NCBI GenBank assembly: GCA_030426785.1
Contig: JAUHXY010000008.1
Span: 1-36,923 of the forward strand
DNA: 36,923 nt
Direction of reading: 5' to 3'
Origin: a bacterium
Lineage (GTDB): Bacteria; Planctomycetota; UBA1135; GCA-002686595
Below the pieces are notes generated by a model that worked only from the letters and a program-made list of their open reading frames with translations, made no database searches and had not been told where the DNA came from. Shown here in pieces: positions 8,866 to 16,434 of this stretch (positions within the stretch are counted from its first letter, which is position 1; the number at the start of each line of letters is the position of its first letter). The position numbers were made by a program, and so were the translations under genes.

Positions 8866-9812
8866 GCCAGAGTCCGGATCACGCCGATCACCCCGGCGAA
8901 CCCGACCAGGGTTCCGATCACCGAGCGGGGCCCGTAGCGTTCGCCGAACAAACGGCTCAAGGGCAAGGTGAACAGTGGTGTCGTGGCAAACATGACCGCC
9001 GCCACGCCCGTATCCAAGTCGCGCAAGGCCACGTGGTAGGGAATCAATCCCAGCACCGAGCCCGCAAACGACGCCACGACGAGCGGCTTCCACCAAGCTC
9101 GCCGACGGAAGGGGGCCACCAAGGCGCGCACCTCGCGCCCAGCGCTCTCCTCCCGATCGCCCAGGGCGCGGGCCAACCCGCCCCACAAGGGCGCCACCAA
9201 GAAGGCTCCCAGGATGCCCCCCAACATGCGCAGCAGAGTGCCGGGCAACAGGTCCACGTCCTCGATGCCCACGTGCCCCACGAAGATGCCGGATGCGATC
9301 GTGAGCGCGTTGAGCACCGCGAAGAGCACCCCGGCCTTGTAGGCGCGGATGCGTTGGCCTTTGCCCGTGTGGAACGGATCGGAGATCACGAGCAGGATCC
9401 CGGTCATGGCGACGGCCATGCTGAGTAGGGTGGGCCAGCTCAACTGCTCACCGCCCCAGAGGTAACCCATCAAGGCCGCCAAGGGCACGTTGAACTGCCC
9501 CACCATGGCCGCGGTTTGCACGCCGCAGCGCGGCAACGCCGCGAAGTACAGGCTGTCCCCCAAGGCAAAACCCAGCACCCCGCTGATCACCAGCCAAGCG
9601 GTGACCTCACCGCCCGGAAGGCTGCCCCCCCAGAAAGGCCACAGGCACAAAAACGCGCCGAAGGCCAGGGTGTTCTTGAAGAGGTTCGCTCCGGCCGCGG
9701 AGGGCGGACGCTCGCCCCCGTGCGAGCGCAAGAAGCGGGCGAAGAGCAGCGAAGCCACCCCCCAGGCAGCGGCCGAAAACAGGCCCGCAAAGATCGCGCT
9801 GGGAGGATTCAA
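8862..9812 (-). CDS. EamA/DMT-superfamily transporter
   Basis: A 316-residue inner-membrane protein with about ten predicted helices arranged as two EamA repeats. Examples are AIFAGLFSAAAWGVASLLFA at the start, GVLGFALGDSLYFAALPRCG in repeat one and SVLGLIPYHVALRDLDTGVA in repeat two. The ends GVAAVMFATTPLFTLPLSRLF and GTLVGFAGVIGVI are typical of drug/metabolite transporters. The substrate is not predictable. The start is TTG 9812: no ATG lies upstream in frame, and the first downstream GTG falls inside helix one. It lies 36 bases downstream of an intrinsic terminator on the same strand, so it needs read-through or a promoter of its own close by. Its stop overlaps the convergent permease by 4 bases. 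Confidence 0.9.
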   Translation of the reverse strand: MNPPSAIFAGLFSAAAWGVASLLFARFLRSHGGERPPSAAGANLFKNTLAFGAFLCLWPFWGGSLPGGEVTAWLVISGVLGFALGDSLYFAALPRCGVQTAAMVGQFNVPLAALMGYLWGGEQLSWPTLLSMAVAMTGILLVISDPFHTGKGQRIRAYKAGVLFAVLNALTIASGIFVGHVGIEDVDLLPGTLLRMLGGILGAFLVAPLWGGLARALGDREESAGREVRALVAPFRRRAWWKPLVVASFAGSVLGLIPYHVALRDLDTGVAAVMFATTPLFTLPLSRLFGERYGPRSVIGTLVGFAGVIGVIRTLA

Positions 9813-9848
9813 CGGGGGTGGCGGGCGTCAGACGGTTGGGGGGCGTAC

Positions 9849-9877
9849 AAAAAAAGCCCGGTCGCAACCGGGCCTTT
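9849..9877 (-). terminator. Intrinsic terminator of the 38-codon basic peptide gene
   Basis: The perfect 7-bp stem GCCCGGT/ACCGGGC (9856-9862 and 9867-9873) closes a 4-base loop. Read on the minus strand it is followed directly by a run of seven T (9855-9849). It lies 46 bases after the stop of the small gene. This is the clearest Rho-independent terminator in the window. Confidence 0.85.
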
Positions 9878-9923
9878 GCGGGGAACGCGCAGCGCCCCCC
9901 GGACGATCCAGCGCGAGGCTGAA

Positions 9924-10040
9924 TCAGCCTTTTTTCTTCTTGCGGACCGCGGCGATGTGCTTGCCGGAGCCCATGCCGATCTTGCGGGTACGACGGCGAC
10001 CGCGGGTGGGGCCGCCGGCTTTGAATTGAGACTTGGCCAT
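9924..10040 (-). CDS. Small basic protein, bTHX-like (30S ribosomal protein THX) candidate
   Basis: A 38-codon gene, ATG 10040 to TGA 9924. The product begins MAKSQFKAGGP, has a core TRGRRRTRKIGMGSGKH and ends in VRKKKKG. About 16 of the 38 residues are Arg, Lys or His, and there are no acidic residues. The core resembles the short ribosomal protein bTHX of Thermus and Bacteroidetes, which has an RRTR motif, a glycine/lysine middle and a lysine tail; that protein stabilises the 30S head. The resemblance is short and low in complexity, so the family name is tentative. That it is a gene is better supported: it sits between a good promoter (10134-10162) and a perfect terminator (9849-9877). No Shine-Dalgarno sequence is visible. 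Confidence 0.7.
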   Translation of the reverse strand: MAKSQFKAGGPTRGRRRTRKIGMGSGKHIAAVRKKKKG

Positions 10041-10133
10041 GACGAGGTGTTGCTGGGGTGGTCGGAGGACCTGCCGGAGGGCGGATCGGGAGGACGGGCG
10101 TCCTCAACCGGAGCCCTCAGAAATCGAGCGGAG

Positions 10134-10162
10134 AGCATACGTCCCCGGCCCCCCCTTGCCAA
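10134..10162 (-). promoter_or_regulatory. Predicted sigma-70-type promoter for the small basic protein gene
   Basis: On the minus strand the -35 box TTGGCA (10162-10157) is separated by exactly 17 bases from the -10 box TATGCT (10139-10134). That is five of six and four of six matches to consensus. Transcription would begin near 10127, leaving a leader of about 87 bases before ATG 10040. A high-expression gene such as a ribosomal protein would fit. Confidence 0.55.
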
Positions 10163-10277
10163 GAGGTCTGCGAGGGATTCCCAGCAGGGCCCCGCGTAGC
10201 CGCAAGCCACCCCCGGGACCCACCGTAGAAGCGCCTGGGGGTGGAAGTCGCGTGCCGAAACTGGCATTTTCCCCGCC

Positions 10278-10997
10278 ATGGCGCGCCATATCTTCATCGG
10301 GGACATCCAGGGCTGCCGAGCCGAGCTCGAAACGCTGCTGGAGAAGGTGCGCTACGACCCCGCCGGTGACGAGCTCCACCCGGTCGGGGATTTCGTCAAC
10401 CGAGGCCCCGATTCCGCTGGGGTGTTGCGCCTCTTGCAGCAACTGGGCGCGGGGGGCGTGCTGGGCAACCACGACTTGCACGCCATCGCCGCCCTCCAGG
10501 GCCACGGCCGCCGGGACAACCGCGACACCCTCAAACAACTCCTGCGCGATCCGGACGCCGAGGAACTCATCCACTGGTTGGCGGAGCGCCCTTTCGTGCG
10601 CGCTTGGCCGGAATGGATCTGCGTGCACGCGGGGTTGTGCCCCACCTGGGACGATCCCGTCGAAGCGCTGCAAGACCTCGACCCCTGGGATCCCTGCGAG
10701 GATGCGCACTTCGTGACGCGGGTGCGCTTCTGCTCGCCCAAGGGCAAGATGGCGCCCAAAAAGATGTGGCGCGCCAAGCCGCCCTTCGCCCCCTGGGATC
10801 AGTATTGGCGCGAGCGAACCCACGAGACTCGCACGGTTGTGTTCGGGCATTGGGCCATGCGTGGACTGGTGGAAGAGAAGCGCACCCGCGGCCTCGACAC
10901 CGGCTGCGTGTGGGGCGGCGAGCTGACCGCCTGGATCGCCGAGGACGATCGTTTTGTCTCCACTCCGGCCCGTCGCATGTACGCATCCTTTCATTGA
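10278..10997 (+). CDS. apaH: Symmetrical bis(5'-nucleosyl)-tetraphosphatase (ApaH)
   Basis: A calcineurin-like metallophosphatase that hydrolyses Ap4A and related dinucleoside polyphosphates symmetrically, and in enterobacteria also removes NpnN caps from RNA. It has 239 residues, shorter than E. coli ApaH (about 280). Metal-site motifs are GDIQGC (8-13), GDFVNRGPDS (37-46), GNHDLH (63-68), VHAGLCPTWD, and FGHWA near the end. The ApaH-specific stretches TRVRFCSPKGKM and LDTGCVWGGELTA are both present, which separates it from other phosphatases of the fold. In GDIQG the usual histidine is glutamine, which also occurs in other ApaH proteins. The methyltransferase gene starts 3 bases after its stop, so the two probably form an operon. 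Confidence 0.92.
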   Translation: MARHIFIGDIQGCRAELETLLEKVRYDPAGDELHPVGDFVNRGPDSAGVLRLLQQLGAGGVLGNHDLHAIAALQGHGRRDNRDTLKQLLRDPDAEELIHWLAERPFVRAWPEWICVHAGLCPTWDDPVEALQDLDPWDPCEDAHFVTRVRFCSPKGKMAPKKMWRAKPPFAPWDQYWRERTHETRTVVFGHWAMRGLVEEKRTRGLDTGCVWGGELTAWIAEDDRFVSTPARRMYASFH

Positions 10998-11000
10998 GCC

Positions 11001-11819
11001 ATGGCGCCCCCGCGACCCCACCCCTCCCCCACGGCCGTCGAAACCCTCGATTGGTACGAGACGCCGCATTACTACGACATCATCTTCGATGAGGATACGC
11101 AGCTCGAAGCCGACTTCCTCGAAGATGCGCTCGAACGTTACGCCCTGAGCCGCGGCAAGCGCATCCTCGAGCCGGGTTGCGGCAGCGGGCGCCTGGTGGC
11201 GGAAATGGCTGCACGCGGCTACCGCGTGACGGGAACGGACCGCAGCGCCTCCATGCTGGAGTACGGGCGCGCACGCCTGCGGGAGAAGGACCTGCGCGCG
11301 AAGCTGGTGCAAGCGGACATGCAGGCGCCCGCACCCGGCGGGCCTTACGACCTTGCCCACTGCTTGGTGAGCACCTTCAAATACCTCCTGCGCGAGGTGG
11401 ACGCCCAAGCGCACCTGCAGAGCGTGGCGAACGTCCTCGCCCCCGGCGGCATCTACGTGTTGGGCTTCCACCTGTCCGACTACAGCACGAAAGAAGTCGA
11501 TCACGAACACTGGGAACAATCCCGGGGCCGCACCCACGTAACTTGCGACATCGAGAGCCAGCCTCCGGTGCGGCGCACGCGCTTGGAATCCTTGCGCTGC
11601 GTGCTCAAAGTGCGCGAAAAGGACGCTTTGCGCCGCACGGAAACGCGCTGGAAGTTTCGCACCTACGACGCAGCGCAGTTCCGCAAACTGCTCGCCAAAG
11701 TCCCCGCCCTAGAATTGGTGGCGGCGCACGATTTCCTGTACGAAATCGACGAGGTCATGCCCTTCGACGACGAGTTGTTTGATGCGCTCTTGATCCTGCG
11801 CAAGCGCAAGGGCGCTTGA
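11001..11819 (+). CDS. Class I SAM-dependent methyltransferase
   Basis: A 272-residue methyltransferase with the Rossmann-type SAM site. Motif I is ILEPGCGSGRL (55-65), followed by the acidic end of strand two in VTGTDRSASML and motif IV near YDLAHCLVSTFKYL. The fold then continues with LAPGGIYVLGFH. The N-terminal stretch DWYETPHYYDIIFDED resembles the start of many methyltransferases acting on small molecules. The C-terminal part may add a substrate-binding subdomain. The acceptor is not predictable. It follows apaH closely (3 bases) and ends 26 bases before the convergent RNA methyltransferase gene. Confidence 0.88.
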   Translation: MAPPRPHPSPTAVETLDWYETPHYYDIIFDEDTQLEADFLEDALERYALSRGKRILEPGCGSGRLVAEMAARGYRVTGTDRSASMLEYGRARLREKDLRAKLVQADMQAPAPGGPYDLAHCLVSTFKYLLREVDAQAHLQSVANVLAPGGIYVLGFHLSDYSTKEVDHEHWEQSRGRTHVTCDIESQPPVRRTRLESLRCVLKVREKDALRRTETRWKFRTYDAAQFRKLLAKVPALELVAAHDFLYEIDEVMPFDDELFDALLILRKRKGA

Positions 11820-11845
11820 ACCGCTGGGCGAAGCTTTTGAGCCAA

Positions 11846-13045
11846 TCAAGCCGGCGGCGCGGCCGATTCGGATTCCGGCAACTGCGTGCTCACGATCGCG
11901 CACTCCAACGCCCCGTTTTTGACCGGCACCTGCTGCTCCCAAGCCAAACCGAAGGCGGGCAGGAGCTCGACCGGAGCGATCAAGGTCAATCCGTACCCTT
12001 GCGCCACCGCCTTCCAATGTTGGCCGAGTTGCTCGTACAAGCCGAGCATCTTCGCTTCTTCGCCCACGCGCACGCCGTAGGGCGGATTGGTCAGGATCTG
12101 CGCGTTCCAGCCCGGTTTGCCCGCCCATGCGCGCGCATCCAGCACCTGCAGGTCGGTGCTGGAGAAACCCGCCGCAGTGAGGTTGGCCTGGGCCTCTGCG
12201 ATGCGCTCGGGGCGATGGTCGAGCCCCACCAAGCGCGTTTTGCCCAGGGGGCGCCGGGCCGCTTCGGCCGCTTTCCGTTCTCGCTCCCAAAGCTTGGCGG
12301 AGAAGCCAGGCCAGGCCATGAACCCAAAGCGATCCCGCAGGAGTCCCGGGGCCGTATTCGTCGCCCACAGAGCGCCTTCCACCAGCAGCGTGCCCGAACC
12401 GCAGAAGGGGTCCACCAACGGCGCTTTGCCGTTCCAGCCGGACAGCTGCACCATGGCCGCGGCCAAGGTTTCAGAAAGCGGGGCTTGCCCCTGAGCATAG
12501 CGCCAACCGCGCTTGCGCAGGGCGGCGCCGCTGGAATCCAACGACAGGGTCACGCGGTTGCGATAGACGTGGGCGTGCACGCGCAGGTGAGCCTCTTCGC
12601 CCACCACTTGTGGCCGCGGCGCTCCGCGGCGCGTGACCCGATCGACGATCGCATCCTTGATGCGTTGTTCGACAAAGCGGGTGTGATCCAGGTCGGAGTC
12701 CTTGCTCTGCGCGTCCACGCGCACGGTGCCGCCCGGGCGCAGCCAGCGTTCCCATTCGCACTCGAGGGCCCCGGCGTAGAGGGCTTCCGAGCCGTGGGCT
12801 TCGTAGCGCGTGAGCCGCAGCAAAACCCGACCGGCGGTGCGCAGCCACAGGTTGGCCCGCATCCAATCGGCGGGACCACCCGTGAAGCGCACGCCTCCCA
12901 CTTGCCGCTCGACCTTCGGCATGCGCAGCGCTTGCAATTCGCGGTGCAAAACCGGCTCCAATCCGGGCGCGCAGGTGGCGAAACAGACGCTCGGTCCCAC
13001 CGTGGGGTCTCCCGCGATCAGCGGGCGCGACGGGGAGGCGCTCAC
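11846..13045 (-). CDS. THUMP-domain class I RNA methyltransferase (RlmL/Trm14-like)
   Basis: Predicted to methylate a guanosine N2 in rRNA or tRNA. It has 399 residues. The N-terminal region (about 15-170) has the ferredoxin-like/THUMP pattern, starting CFATCAPGLEPVLHRELQ. The linker RGWRYAQGQAPLSETLAAAM is followed by the SAM site DPFCGSGTLLVEGAL (from 212) and the catalytic motif LTNPPYG (318-324). This is the order of the RlmL N-terminal half and its relatives. The start is GTG 13045, which overlaps the PPK2 stop as GTGA (13045-13042). Upstream in-frame residues would lie inside PPK2 and are rejected. It is the last gene of the four-gene operon. The exact target base is unknown. Confidence 0.9.
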   Translation of the reverse strand: MSASPSRPLIAGDPTVGPSVCFATCAPGLEPVLHRELQALRMPKVERQVGGVRFTGGPADWMRANLWLRTAGRVLLRLTRYEAHGSEALYAGALECEWERWLRPGGTVRVDAQSKDSDLDHTRFVEQRIKDAIVDRVTRRGAPRPQVVGEEAHLRVHAHVYRNRVTLSLDSSGAALRKRGWRYAQGQAPLSETLAAAMVQLSGWNGKAPLVDPFCGSGTLLVEGALWATNTAPGLLRDRFGFMAWPGFSAKLWERERKAAEAARRPLGKTRLVGLDHRPERIAEAQANLTAAGFSSTDLQVLDARAWAGKPGWNAQILTNPPYGVRVGEEAKMLGLYEQLGQHWKAVAQGYGLTLIAPVELLPAFGLAWEQQVPVKNGALECAIVSTQLPESESAAPPA

Positions 13046-13923
13046 GCGGGCTCTTCCGATTGCAAGAGGGAGCGCATCTCTTCGAAGCGTGCCAATTCCT
13101 TTTCGGAGGGTGCGGGAAAGGCCAAGCCCATCTCCTCCATGGTGCGGTTGACGATGTCGATCACGGCGGCGCGCATGTAGGCTTTGTTGTCGGCGGGGAT
13201 CGCGTACCAAGGTGCCCAGGGACGCGAGGTGGCGGTCAAAGCCTCTTCATAGGCCTGCATGTAGTCCTTCCAAAAGCCCCGTTCGCGCACATCCCCGCTG
13301 CTGAACTTCCAGTTCTTCTCCGGTTGATCGAGGCGATCGAGGAAGCGCTGGCGCTGCTCTTCGTAGGAGACGTTGAGCCAGAATTTAAGGATCACCGTGC
13401 CGTTGCGAGCCAGGTGCTGTTCGTGGTCCCGAATCGACTCGTAGCGCTCCTGGAAGAGCTCGGGCAAGATCGGCTGATGCGGCAGGCGCTGCGCCCCGAG
13501 GTACTCGGGGTGCACGCGCACGACCAACACCTCTTCGTAGTAGCTACGGTTGAACACACCGATACGGCCGCGTTCGGGTAGCGCCAAGTTGGTGCGCCAC
13601 AGGTAGTCGTGGTCCAGTTCCTTGGCCGAGGGCTGTTTGAAACTGCTGACCTGGCAACCGGCCGGGTTGACGCCCGAAAGGATCGCGCGGATGGTGCCGT
13701 CCTTGCCCGCCGCGTCCATGGCTTGGAAAACCAACAGAACCGCGTACTGGTCTTGCGCGTAGAGCATCTCCTGGTGTTCCCGCAACTTCTTGACCTCGCG
13801 ACGCAGGACCTTCTTGAGGTGCTTCTTGTCGGGCACATCTTCCGGCGGACCGCTCGGCGCCATGGACAGGCGGAAAGAGCCGTCGAACGGGACTCGGTAC
13901 GGGCTGGCAGTCGGTTGATGCAT
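13042..13923 (-). CDS. PPK2-family polyphosphate kinase
   Basis: Transfers phosphate between inorganic polyphosphate and nucleotides in the cytoplasm. It has 293 residues and a single PPK2 domain. Walker A is AMDAAGKDGT (68-77). Then come SGVNPAGCQVSSFKQPS and the lid region FNRSYYEEVLVVRVHP (124-139), followed by KFWLNVSYEEQRQRF and WYAIPADNKAYMR. The lid wording with VNPxGC and NRSxYE suggests the class that phosphorylates AMP and ADP (PPK2-III), but the class is an inference. The gene starts 5 bases after the stop of the DprE1-like gene and overlaps the next gene by 4 bases, so it is the third gene of the operon. Confidence 0.93.
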   Translation of the reverse strand: MHQPTASPYRVPFDGSFRLSMAPSGPPEDVPDKKHLKKVLRREVKKLREHQEMLYAQDQYAVLLVFQAMDAAGKDGTIRAILSGVNPAGCQVSSFKQPSAKELDHDYLWRTNLALPERGRIGVFNRSYYEEVLVVRVHPEYLGAQRLPHQPILPELFQERYESIRDHEQHLARNGTVILKFWLNVSYEEQRQRFLDRLDQPEKNWKFSSGDVRERGFWKDYMQAYEEALTATSRPWAPWYAIPADNKAYMRAAVIDIVNRTMEEMGLAFPAPSEKELARFEEMRSLLQSEEPA

Positions 13924-13928
13924 GAAGG

Positions 13929-15425
13929 CTAGAAGTGGGTCAGCGGCGGATCGTAGGGATCGCCGAGGGGATCGAGGACGCGCCGGGTCTGGTCGGTTTG
14001 CAGCAGACCGTCGGGGTCCATTTCGCCCTTGAGTTTAAGGAACGCCTTCAGATCTTTGGGAGGCAAGAATCGCTTGGTGGCCCCGGCCCCCAGGACTAGG
14101 TCCTTGGCGAAGTAGAATTTGCCGCCCGCATCCAGCACCTTTTGGGTCATGGCGTCGCACAAGGACCACAGCCGGCCCCGATTTTCGGGGTGCACCTTGA
14201 AGTCCAGGGCCAGGGACCATCCGTCCAGGGCGTGGGTCAAAAGGTAGTCGTCCGGCCGATGGCGCTTGAGCACGCCCAGGTACGAGACGTGACCGGCATC
14301 CTGGCACATGCCGAGCAGATCCACGAGCACGTCGTGCGCCACCTCGTCGGGCAGGAAGGGTTGGTATTGGATCAGGCCGTGCCCCGGTTTGCGGCCGTAG
14401 GCGAATTTCCAGTTGGGCACGTAGTCCAACAGGAAGTTGAAGCCGGCGTGGGACTGCAGGTAGGGGTCTTTTTTGGCCTCGCGCTTGCCCATGAAATGCT
14501 TGAGGCCGTTGAGCCAACGCATGCCGCGATCGCGGTTGAGCACCCGCAAGGGTCGCCAGACCTCCGACTTGGGGAAACCGAGGATCGAGGAGGGCAACTC
14601 CTGGTACGGCACCGTCAGGGTTTCGCCGCCGTGGGGATCCTCGCCGGACTTGAGGTGCCACGCCACGTGGGTCAACCCGCGACCGGTGCGCTCGCCGGCT
14701 GCAAAGCAGTCGACCCAGCCCACGAGATAGTCCGCATCGCTGTGCCAGGTGCGCATGTGCTCCATCATCTCCGCCAGGTTGCCCGCGCTGAGGGCCCCCA
14801 CTTTGAGGCGTCCCGAGTGCACGCGTTTGGTTTTCATGCGCACCCGCGTGATGCAGCCGAGCTGGCCCAGGCCGCCGACCACTCCGCGGAAGAGCCGCTC
14901 GTTGGACTCGCGACCAACCGTGATGAGCTCGCCGTTGGGCAACAGCAGGTCCAAGTCCTCGATCTGATCGCCCGTCGCCCCCACCTTGAAGTTGTTCTTG
15001 CCGTGCACGTTCATGGATGTGACCCCGGCGAGGGTCGGCGCCATGGTGCCCGGCACCACCGCCGGCCAATGACTGCGCGGCAGTAGGTACTTCCAGAGCT
15101 GCTCGATCGTGACCCCAGCCTGGGCATCCACGATGCCGGTCTCGGGGTCGAAAGCCAGGATCTGGTTCACCCCCGAGATGTCGATCATCACCCCCCGATC
15201 GGAGTGGCTGGCGTCCCCGTAGCTGCGCCCCGCTCCACGGAAGGCCATGGGGATGCCCTCCGCCCCGCAGGTAGCCACCACCAAACGCAACTCTTCGATG
15301 CAGCGCGGGCGCAAAACCCGGCCGTACGCCCCGGACACCATGCCCCAGCCCTCGGCGTAGAGGTACTGAAACGGAACGCCCAGCTCGGCGAGCGGATCGG
15401 AATCGCGGGTCGGTCGGCGGCTCAA
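13929..15425 (-). CDS. DprE1-like FAD-dependent oxidoreductase
   Basis: A 498-residue flavoprotein of the VAO/L-gulonolactone-oxidase fold, with recognisable similarity to mycobacterial DprE1 along its length. DprE1 oxidises decaprenyl-phosphoryl ribose to the 2-keto intermediate. Shared stretches include EGWG near the start, FRGAGRSYGD (62-71), NVHGKNN (139-145), GLIQYQPFLP, and GGKFYFAKD with the lysine (K441) equivalent to DprE1 K418. The position of DprE1 C387, target of covalent benzothiazinone inhibitors, is alanine here (A406 in DGWSLALDF). The start is TTG 15425, overlapping the upstream SDR stop as TTGA. Translation further upstream would only read the SDR gene out of frame. A different sugar or sterol oxidase role remains possible. 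Confidence 0.85.
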   Translation of the reverse strand: MSRRPTRDSDPLAELGVPFQYLYAEGWGMVSGAYGRVLRPRCIEELRLVVATCGAEGIPMAFRGAGRSYGDASHSDRGVMIDISGVNQILAFDPETGIVDAQAGVTIEQLWKYLLPRSHWPAVVPGTMAPTLAGVTSMNVHGKNNFKVGATGDQIEDLDLLLPNGELITVGRESNERLFRGVVGGLGQLGCITRVRMKTKRVHSGRLKVGALSAGNLAEMMEHMRTWHSDADYLVGWVDCFAAGERTGRGLTHVAWHLKSGEDPHGGETLTVPYQELPSSILGFPKSEVWRPLRVLNRDRGMRWLNGLKHFMGKREAKKDPYLQSHAGFNFLLDYVPNWKFAYGRKPGHGLIQYQPFLPDEVAHDVLVDLLGMCQDAGHVSYLGVLKRHRPDDYLLTHALDGWSLALDFKVHPENRGRLWSLCDAMTQKVLDAGGKFYFAKDLVLGAGATKRFLPPKDLKAFLKLKGEMDPDGLLQTDQTRRVLDPLGDPYDPPLTHF

Positions 15426-16228
15426 ATCGTCATCCTTTTGAACAGGAACGAGGGGATCGACTTGATCACGAGCGCAACGGCCCACCAGCGCAGGGGCACG
15501 TAGCGCGTATTCCAAAAGCGCCGTTGGGCGGCGCCGATGATCGTAGCGGCGGCGCGATCGGCGCTGATGGCCATAGGCAGCTTGTCTAGGTGCGCGGTCA
15601 TCGGCGTGTGCACGCCGCCGGGCTTGATCGTGAGCACGTGAACCCCGACCTCGCTCAAACGGTTGCGCAAGGACTCCAAGTAGGTGGCGAAGCCGGCTTT
15701 GGTGGCGTGGTAGGCCGGATTGCCCTTGCGCCCCCGGTCCCCGGCGATGGAGCCGATGCCCACGAGGGTTCCGGAGCGTTGGCTCAGGAACAAGCGGGCC
15801 GCTTGGTTGCACCACGCCATAGCGCCCGCCAGGTTGACCTCGATCTGCGCCAGGTCCTTCGCGGTGTCGTACTCCTGGGGACCTACGTCGGGCATGATGC
15901 CGGCGCTGTAGATGAAGAGCTCCACCGACTCCACCTCGCGGGCCAAGCTTTCGAACGCGGCCGGAATGCTCTCGGTATCGGTCACGTCTTGCGCCAGGGG
16001 CACCACGCGTCCGGGTTCGAGTTTCATTTCCTCTTGCAAGGCGAGCAAGAGTTCTTCCCGACGAGCGACCGCCCCCACCGTGTAGCCCTGGCGCGCAAGT
16101 TGGCGTACCAGCTCCGCCCCGATGCCGGTGCTCGCGCCGATCACGATCGCCCCGCGCCGTTTGGGTTGGGTGGCTTTCACGGCGACGCGCCGCACGGGCG
16201 CGTCTTGCCAATCTTGAGCGTCGGTCAT
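15422..16228 (-). CDS. DprE2-like SDR oxidoreductase
   Basis: A 268-residue short-chain dehydrogenase. The cofactor motif is GASTGIG (31-37), and the catalytic residues N132, S160, Y173 and K177 are all present. The C-terminal third resembles mycobacterial DprE2, which reduces the 2-keto sugar lipid to decaprenyl-phosphoryl arabinose. It shares IKPGGVHTPMTAHL, VRTRMSAHL in DprE2, and a closing hydrophobic helix IKSIPSFLFKRMTI that parallels the DprE2 end. ATG 16228 is chosen; an earlier in-frame opening at 16366 has non-coding composition. It is first in the operon, directly before the DprE1-like gene, the reverse of the mycobacterial order. A -10-like TAGAAT lies at 16271-16266, but its -35 is poor. 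Confidence 0.86.
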   Translation of the reverse strand: MTDAQDWQDAPVRRVAVKATQPKRRGAIVIGASTGIGAELVRQLARQGYTVGAVARREELLLALQEEMKLEPGRVVPLAQDVTDTESIPAAFESLAREVESVELFIYSAGIMPDVGPQEYDTAKDLAQIEVNLAGAMAWCNQAARLFLSQRSGTLVGIGSIAGDRGRKGNPAYHATKAGFATYLESLRNRLSEVGVHVLTIKPGGVHTPMTAHLDKLPMAISADRAAATIIGAAQRRFWNTRYVPLRWWAVALVIKSIPSFLFKRMTI

Positions 16229-16434
16229 CGAACTGGGGGGGTTCTCGTGGAAAAGGTGCTCGGGGATTCTAACGAAGGGGCCTGCGCTCGCGCATCGCAG
16301 CCCCGCGGGAAACTGCTCGGAGCCGGGCCGTGGGACAGGTGCCGACCCACGCGTGGTTCCGAGCACCGGTTCCCCGCTGTTCTGCGCGCCGACCCTGGAG
16401 TCGTCCTAGCGCGGCTGCTACCTTCTTTCGCCGC

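Noticed and set aside
7605-9428. Open frame of 607 codons on the plus strand across the permease and EamA genes
   Set aside because: It overlaps two well-supported genes in other frames, has shadow-like composition and no recognisable domain.
13046-13210. Earlier start for the THUMP methyltransferase
   Set aside because: These codons lie inside PPK2 in another frame and read as Arg/His-rich noise; the GTG at 13045 overlapping the PPK2 stop fits the operon.
15426-16211. Upstream extension of the DprE1-like frame through the DprE2-like gene
   Set aside because: The extension is an Arg/Gly-rich reading of the SDR gene in another frame; family similarity begins only after 15425.
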